Part shown: positions 16,124 to 23,900 of the stretch, in pieces
How the letters are laid out: each line of letters begins with the position of its first letter
How positions within the stretch are numbered: the first letter of the stretch is position 1
Assembly (NCBI RefSeq): GCF_964340395.1
Contig: NC_135550.1
Coordinates: 29,003,176-29,063,175, forward strand
Direction: 5' to 3'
DNA: 60,000 nt
From: Glandiceps talaboti
Taxonomy: Eukaryota; Hemichordata; Enteropneusta; Spengelidae
The notes under the pieces: generated by a model
What the model was told of the DNA's origin: nothing
The model's input: the letters and a program-made list of their open reading frames with translations, nothing else
The model's database searches: none
Translations under genes and position numbers: made by a program

Positions 16124-19100
16124 TTATTAACCTGTGTAACTGGCTATGTGGAGTTTATTTGTTAGACATGTGAGTATAGGCTTTGCAAAACAACACTACA
16201 TAAATAGATTTGTTTACCACAGTAATGCATTGTATATTTGTCATTATATCTTATACTTATGTCTAGATCAATCGTTCTTGATGACATTTAAAGCAAAATA
16301 TCACTTTGATATGGGATATTAAATGTAATGATGTTCATGTTAAACTTCAAGACACAGCAATTCTGAACATAAACAAACAAAAATGGCAGCCGATCTTCAG
16401 TGTTGATGTTATTGCATACCATGTATGGCCACAAAACTGGGATATCTTTCAAAGCAGGGAAATTTTAATGAAAATATCCATACCCAAATGATACTATTTA
16501 CAAAAAAATAGTATATTAAATTACAAATTCATGAGAACACTGTACAGTTATGTGCATTTTGCAGAGGTGTCACCGACATGACGGTAGACTACCCACAATG
16601 TGTATGCTACACTACCAAACTAATGTTATACAGAAATTACGTTCGAGGTCCACCATCTAGTTGTATTAACACATTAAAGTATTTCCTGAAACTTTTAGAG
16701 ATGCTACTCTACTATCAAACTTGTATTTCAAAATAATTATGAAAAGTTACATTACAATCTGATGAAAGTTGACGATCATTTAAACATTTCATCAAAGCAG
16801 GTTGAAATGGTCAGCAGACTGTACATGTGAATGTCACCTGACAATAGAGTCACCTGATGCACAAAGTGTATAGCAGGCTGTGCTCTTTTTTATTTTCATT
16901 TATTCTCTTTGAATTCCTGGATATAGGCATATGATAAATTGGTTATTACCCGATATCACCTCTTCATTCATTGTATCACTGTTCATGTCATTTTGGCAGT
17001 GCGACACTCGTCTTACGACTCATGTCACGTTGCGGAAACAGCACTCACCTCGATACGATGAACAAAGCGGTAATATCGGGTAATAACCTCATAGTATATC
17101 TTTCTGTGATGACTTACCTGTTAAGATATTCAACAGTTATTCCATACAAGATATTTATTAGTTCATGATCTGTCTATTACACAAGGAGAAGTTGCTGTAT
17201 TAAAGAAAGAAATTTAAAAAATGTGTCTTCATTCCAGTACATTAAATTTAATCATATGATTTAATTGAACAGCAACCTCGACGATCACTGCCAGACCAGT
17301 TGGCCGGTGCATGGCCATCAGAAGATCAAATACCAGACAATATTATACTAATCAATACAGTTGAATGGCAGGGACAGGTCAGTATACTGTATTATACTAG
17401 TCACATGTATCAAACATTCAGGAAACATTCATCAATAGCAAATGAATTGAATAATTGAATCAGTGATTCATTTGTATCTGTGCTTGCATAATCTCTGTCC
17501 TTTCTACTGCTGGAAGAGGTATTTAAAGATGCAGTAATGTCATTTCATATTATTCTGTTCATCAGGCGCTAAGATGTTGTATGTTTGTGATGCAATCTCC
17601 TTTTCAATGTCTAGTAAGTTTGACATCACACTTAATTATTTGAAATAGTTGGCTACCGGCCATGTTACATTTAACATGAATATTGCATATCTCGTATGTG
17701 ATTGTCAGCAAATTTAACTAATTGCGTTGTAAAATATGGCTGGCACCTGTGGCAGTTGTGTAAGGTACAGCAGAAGAATAAAACTTCTTTTTTCTATTTC
17801 AGTTGTTATCTCAAGCACTGGAGGAACAGCAGAATCAAGTTGTTTGTACATGTTCAGGTGCAGATGTGCAGGCCACATTTGCTTTTATTGTTAACAGGAT
17901 ACAGAAATTGTGAGTTGAAATGAATGTAGTAGAAGCACATAGTAATGCTATCTACACCTGACTTCATACAAAGCTGTGTCCAGGCTTGCTAGTCATTATT
18001 TAAAATACACAGAATAAAACAAATTAATAAAAAAGATATCATGTCTGTTCTAATCTGACTTTATACTATTTCCAATACTTAAAGAGTTTAAAATGCTTGT
18101 GAAACTGGGAGGTTTGCTTGGACAAAGACTATATGAAAGTCTTGCCTTTGTTAATGTAATGGTAGCAGCATGATTTATGTTTTGTTAAACTCACATATAG
18201 CTGACAATGTTGATGGAATTATTCTAGTAGCCTGTGCAAATGTTCATTTTCATTTGATAGATCCCTACTGGTTTTCTGGACTCACAATTGCATGTGTTGT
18301 TTATGTTGGAATGTTTGTTGTTTTTTTTTATTAACACAGACACAATGGCCCCAAGACCAAGAGGATGACAAGGTTGGCGTCAAGTCCCTTCAGTACACAG
18401 TTAACCCTTTCACTGACTTGCCCCAAATTTGGCCATTCATATCAACAAAAGTACAAATTGTACAATTTGGTTTTGATTTTGCTTCTAATTCTTTGATACA
18501 AACACTAGCAACATGTAGGAGTGTAGATTTCTGCTGATAAATTGACAAAATTTGCAATGATGAAAAAATGACGTTGTTTATGTAACAGTGAAAGGGTCAT
18601 ACTGCAGCATCTGGTTTGATTTAGATCATACTCCTGTCCACTTTCCTCATTTACATCATATTCTTCTGCTTTTTCTTGTGTGAACTCTGGCCAAAGTGCG
18701 ATGCTTGCAGTGGTCTCTCTGAAAAGCAAACTTTTGCATACTGTAAATGATCATCTGTTTCTGTCACTCCTTTTCTCATTTCTTGTGTTTCAAATTTGTG
18801 AAAGTGCTACAGATTGCAACAAGATGACATTTGAAATTTCATAATTTGATTTCAACTGATACTTGTATTTGAACCTCCTACACTGTTGATCAGTGGCTAT
18901 GCTCCCAATAGCGCCCTCTAGTGGTAATATTCAATTATAAAAGCAGTAGTCTTAAAAGTTTGGTTCCTAACTACTAATACTTCTATAGTATAGTTGCTCA
19001 TGCTGTCCCTAACATCCTCCATTTCATCATGTTGACATTCACAGTGACATTCAATATTTTTACATTTTGTTGGGTCTAAGGTATTATGTGTGTTTGACTA

Positions 19101-20928
19101 TTTCCTCTTTCTGAACCAGTCCAAACTTTGCTTTGGTTGAACTAAGAATAGTGTTTGCTGTAGAGAGGTCTTGATGTAAATATACACAGCAGGAGTTCCC
19201 AGAACAGATAATGGTATTGGTTATGGTGTTCTAGTTCAGCCATGGTGTAGTTAAGACGGGTCTCATTATAAAACCATTTCCTTTCTTTGTATATTTGTAG
19301 CTAAATTTAAAGAAAACCAACTTTTTGATATATTGTAGTTGTAATACGAATGCAGCCAGTCCACCACCATTGAAGTTAGCTGTAGCTGGAAGTGATGCGT
19401 ACCTCAACTCAGTACTTAGGCCGTATGTAGAACAATTCTCAGCCAAGTCACCAGACTGGCAGACCTACATCAGGTTTCTGGTTATACCATTAGGTAAGTT
19501 TATTTCTTCAACACGTCTGGTAGTCATCGTTACTTACAAGACTTTCCTTTATTTGAGTCACAAACATGTTACAGAGATTCAGACTTATTAATTTTTTATT
19601 TCAAAATGTTATTTCACATTCAGCTGGCAATTCAGACTCAAATCAATGAATATTTCATTTCTATTCCAAGGATTTTGCGCTTTGAGCACGGAGTGGGAAA
19701 GCGCTATATAAGAAACCAACATTATTAACATTATTATTTTATTATTTTATTTGTACAAGAGACAGAGGTGAACTGTTTTGTCTTTTAAAATATTTCAGCA
19801 AGGCAATATAGATTGAAATTTTATTACTTTATTTTTGAATGAAAAGACAACAAAGATAAGTTTTCAAGTTATTATCTAGTGCTGCATGGTAAAATCAGGT
19901 GTGAATAAAACATTGATCTTAATATGAATGTAATTTGTGCGATCACTTACACTTACTGGAGTTGCTACCCAGATGCAAAATTTACCCTTCCAAGATTACA
20001 TTACAAAGGTTATTGTTACTGTATTATGTGTGATGTTTACTACTGTGTCAGTGATGTATAAATGTTGAAAGTAACAAGTTATTGGGGGGGGGGGGGCTGT
20101 TTATGTGTAACTCAAATGGTTTTGATAGCAGTATTTAGCATTTGGATAGATTGTAACTCAGCTTTGTACCACTTTCATACTTTCATCTCCAGATATTTGA
20201 TGAAATAAATACCTTGTATATTGTCAAAGAATCTTAAAATTGTGAAGACATTCAAGTGACTGTATAGAAAGAGCCTGGCAATGACAAAACATTAGTTGCA
20301 ATGTTTTTTTGTATCGACCTGAAAAACAAGCTGTGTATAGCGTAGGTTGAAAGATAGCTGTGAGCATAAAGTTAAATCAGATAGTGTGTTGTATAAGATA
20401 AATCTTTGATATCAGTGTAATATAATCTCTACAGTTTATAGCAAAGTTAACATGAATATTTTACAACTATCCACATACATGATTCAAATCATCTAAAAAC
20501 TGAATTTTTTCTGTCTTCCATATCTAGGTGCCAATTCTCTTGCCAAGTATTTAGCCTCAATTGATAGTAGGTACAGTTCCTTGTTTATGGATTCCCTCTG
20601 GAGGGAAGCTTTTGAGAAAGCTGACAAAGAAAATATTGGTGAGTCTACAATTTTCAAATCTTGCCATATTTTCCTATGTTGTGGTCACTTTTGAATTTTG
20701 CAATAGCTAATGACGAGAATTGTTTAAAATATTTTTCAGTTTGTTGAACTTTGTAAATATGAATAGTTATTAAATGTTAATTATTGACACTGGATTGTGT
20801 AATTAAAAAAAAAAGTATGAAAAAACATTTTCCATTTATGGTAGCCATTTACGCACAACTGAGCTACATTCAAAAGTGCTGTAGAGATGGTAACTAAAGT
20901 GTCTGTCAGTCCATTAGTCTATTTGTTT

Positions 20929-20995
<67 letters not shown>

Positions 20996-23900
20996 GTCTC
21001 TGTATGTTTTATGGTTATATGTAGATATAGTTTTTGAACAAGGTTTATGCATACTAATCCTGATTTGCATATTGTTTAAATATATGCTAAGTGGGTGTTG
21101 TAATGCAATGTGTTACAGTATCATCTAAGTACTATGTTTTACTGTTTTTAAGTAATGTACATGTTGTCATTTCAAAACTACTGGTTCAATTGAATTAAAA
21201 TTGCATGCACATATTTTATGTGTGTATGTCTAGATCTGATTAGTGATTAAGCAAAATCTATGCACATCACTGTTGTGATTAAATCAAATTTAAAACCATT
21301 AACTAAGTTGAGGATATTCATACTATAATGAGAATTTTGCCAATTGCTACACACCCTCAGTAAATAATGTGCACTATTTTCCATTCCAGATTATTCTGAG
21401 CTAGTTCACCGTGTCAGTAGATATTTACGAGATGCCAGTATTGTATTTCCACTGCCAATTGCTGAAGCAATGGTTAATTATCGAAACAACTCTGATGAAG
21501 ACTCTGTTCAGAAGTTTGTACCCTTCATTAATGTAAGTATACACACATATACAGATACACTGACATACACACATACACAGGTACACTGACATACTGACAT
21601 ACACACATACACACAAATACATACATGCATGCATGCATGCATACATACATACATACATACATGCATACATACATACATACATACATACATACATACATAC
21701 ATGCGTGCATGCATGCATGCATGCATGCAGACATACATACATACATACATACATACATACATACAGACAGACACACACACACACACACACACACACAGTG
21801 TATACATGCGTACCCACACAGACACATTTACTTATAGTTACATATACACAGACTTTATTTTATATATTATTCTTCTTTGCATACACTTGCAAAATCATTA
21901 TACAGGAAATAACATGAAACTAATTTTAAAAAAAGATTGTATTTCAAGAGTGTCTTAAAATTGTACAGGTTCACTGTATGACACCAAGTACTTGAATACA
22001 CTCTTGTTGTCAATGATAAAGGAATAGGTGTACCTATCTGTATGACACGATACAAGAATGAATGAAATAAATTTGTTGACACTTCGTATATTCTTCATTG
22101 TTATTTTCTCTACTTGAGTACTGTCAAATGGATTAGTGATTTAGCTGTACAACATGTTATACATCAAGATATCTACATGTATAATACCCCAATGATGCAG
22201 TCTTTTACAAAGTGATTTTATATATGACAGTGTCTGAAAACATTCAACAACACATATATATACACAGACCCCTAAGCTGGTACATGTTATGTTTCATCGC
22301 AGAGTCAAAGACACAAAGGAAAATTGTACACAATTATTATTTCACTCTTCTAGAATATTTTAGAAGTTTTTTGAGACTTTTAGTCGATTTCTGGACAATG
22401 ATAAGTACCTATATAATTAGTAATTGTATTTCATACACCCAGTCTATTATATAAATAATTACTATCAATCATAATGTCACATGGGCAATTACTTGGAAAG
22501 TTTGTTTTTCAAATCAAAAGAAAGATTATCATTTGTAAAGGTCATGAAGTAATCTTTCTGTACATTCATATTGATAATGGTACTGATCATGTCTTCAGGC
22601 CATATAATATTCAATGACATGACATCATATCTTTGTCTACAAGCATAATATTGATAATATTGTTACGAAAGCAATTCAGTTAGCTCTACTGATAACAATG
22701 TAGAGTAACTGTAAATGTGACTTATTGTTGTCTCTTCCTTGGATAGGATGTAAGAGTTGGGTCATCAGAAGTTAGCAGTACTCTGTCAGGTAAGTATCAA
22801 TATACCATGCATAAGCCAAAAATATGGGATATATACTCTGGTCGTTCTACGTAACGACAATGCGCGTCTATGTCACAACAACATGTGTCTATGTCACTGG
22901 TTCTGCTGTGTTTGAAATATGAGTCAAAATGTTCAAAATTGCCATTACTTTCCCCAATTTTTCTTTGATATTACTCATACTGGTATAATTATGTTATTCT
23001 CCAATATATTTTTCATTCAGCCGGAAAATACTCGTGACCTAAGGGTTGTCACTACAATTTGCTAGATGAGGAGTGACAAAGGCCCCTTAGGTCACTCGTA
23101 TTTTAATTGGCTGAACTAAGAAATATATTGGGGAATAACATCTAAATGTACACAGATGGCCTCATTTACAATAGTATGGCAAACTATTAAATTGTCATTG
23201 AAGATTTTGAAAGAAAAATTGATCTATTATATAATTGACCGCTGTAGTTGTATATGACATACATGTCATTCGTGTAAGTTATTCAGTAAAATTCCTACTG
23301 TCATCAAAGTAATAGACACTAAAAATTGCTTTTGTCATTGTGGCTATCTGTTTACAGTCTGTTCTTGTATAATGCCAGGATTTCACTTTAGTTGGATTTG
23401 ATAATTTGATTGGTCTGTAGGTGATTGGGAGGAGTTAGGGGCACCAGCAATTAACATGTTATCATCAAGTCCACCTGGACCAAGTAGTGCAGTATCAAAG
23501 GAGTCCAACACACCCCCACCCAGCCCTGCAATTAGTGTCGTTGCTGCTCAGTCATCAAGGTATGTCACAAGTGTTCTTAATGGATCGATTGAAATCACAT
23601 GACATTTCATGAAAGTTGACAATTTTGCGTGCTCTCTTTGGCCAAATATAAAGATGATATGTAAATTATTTTTGGGAGACTTTTTATACTTATTGATCTG
23701 TGTATTAAAAGCTTCAAAATGATATACTTTATGAATAAAAAGAAAACACCCTGGCTTACAGCTAGTTTTCCATGTGATACCTGTTTTTTTAATATCAATG
23801 TATGAAGTTCACTAAATATCACAAAATATTTGTTTGAAAATAACACTAGTAATACTAATAATAGTTCACCTGTATGTGATTGAAGTAAAAATTGTGTAAA

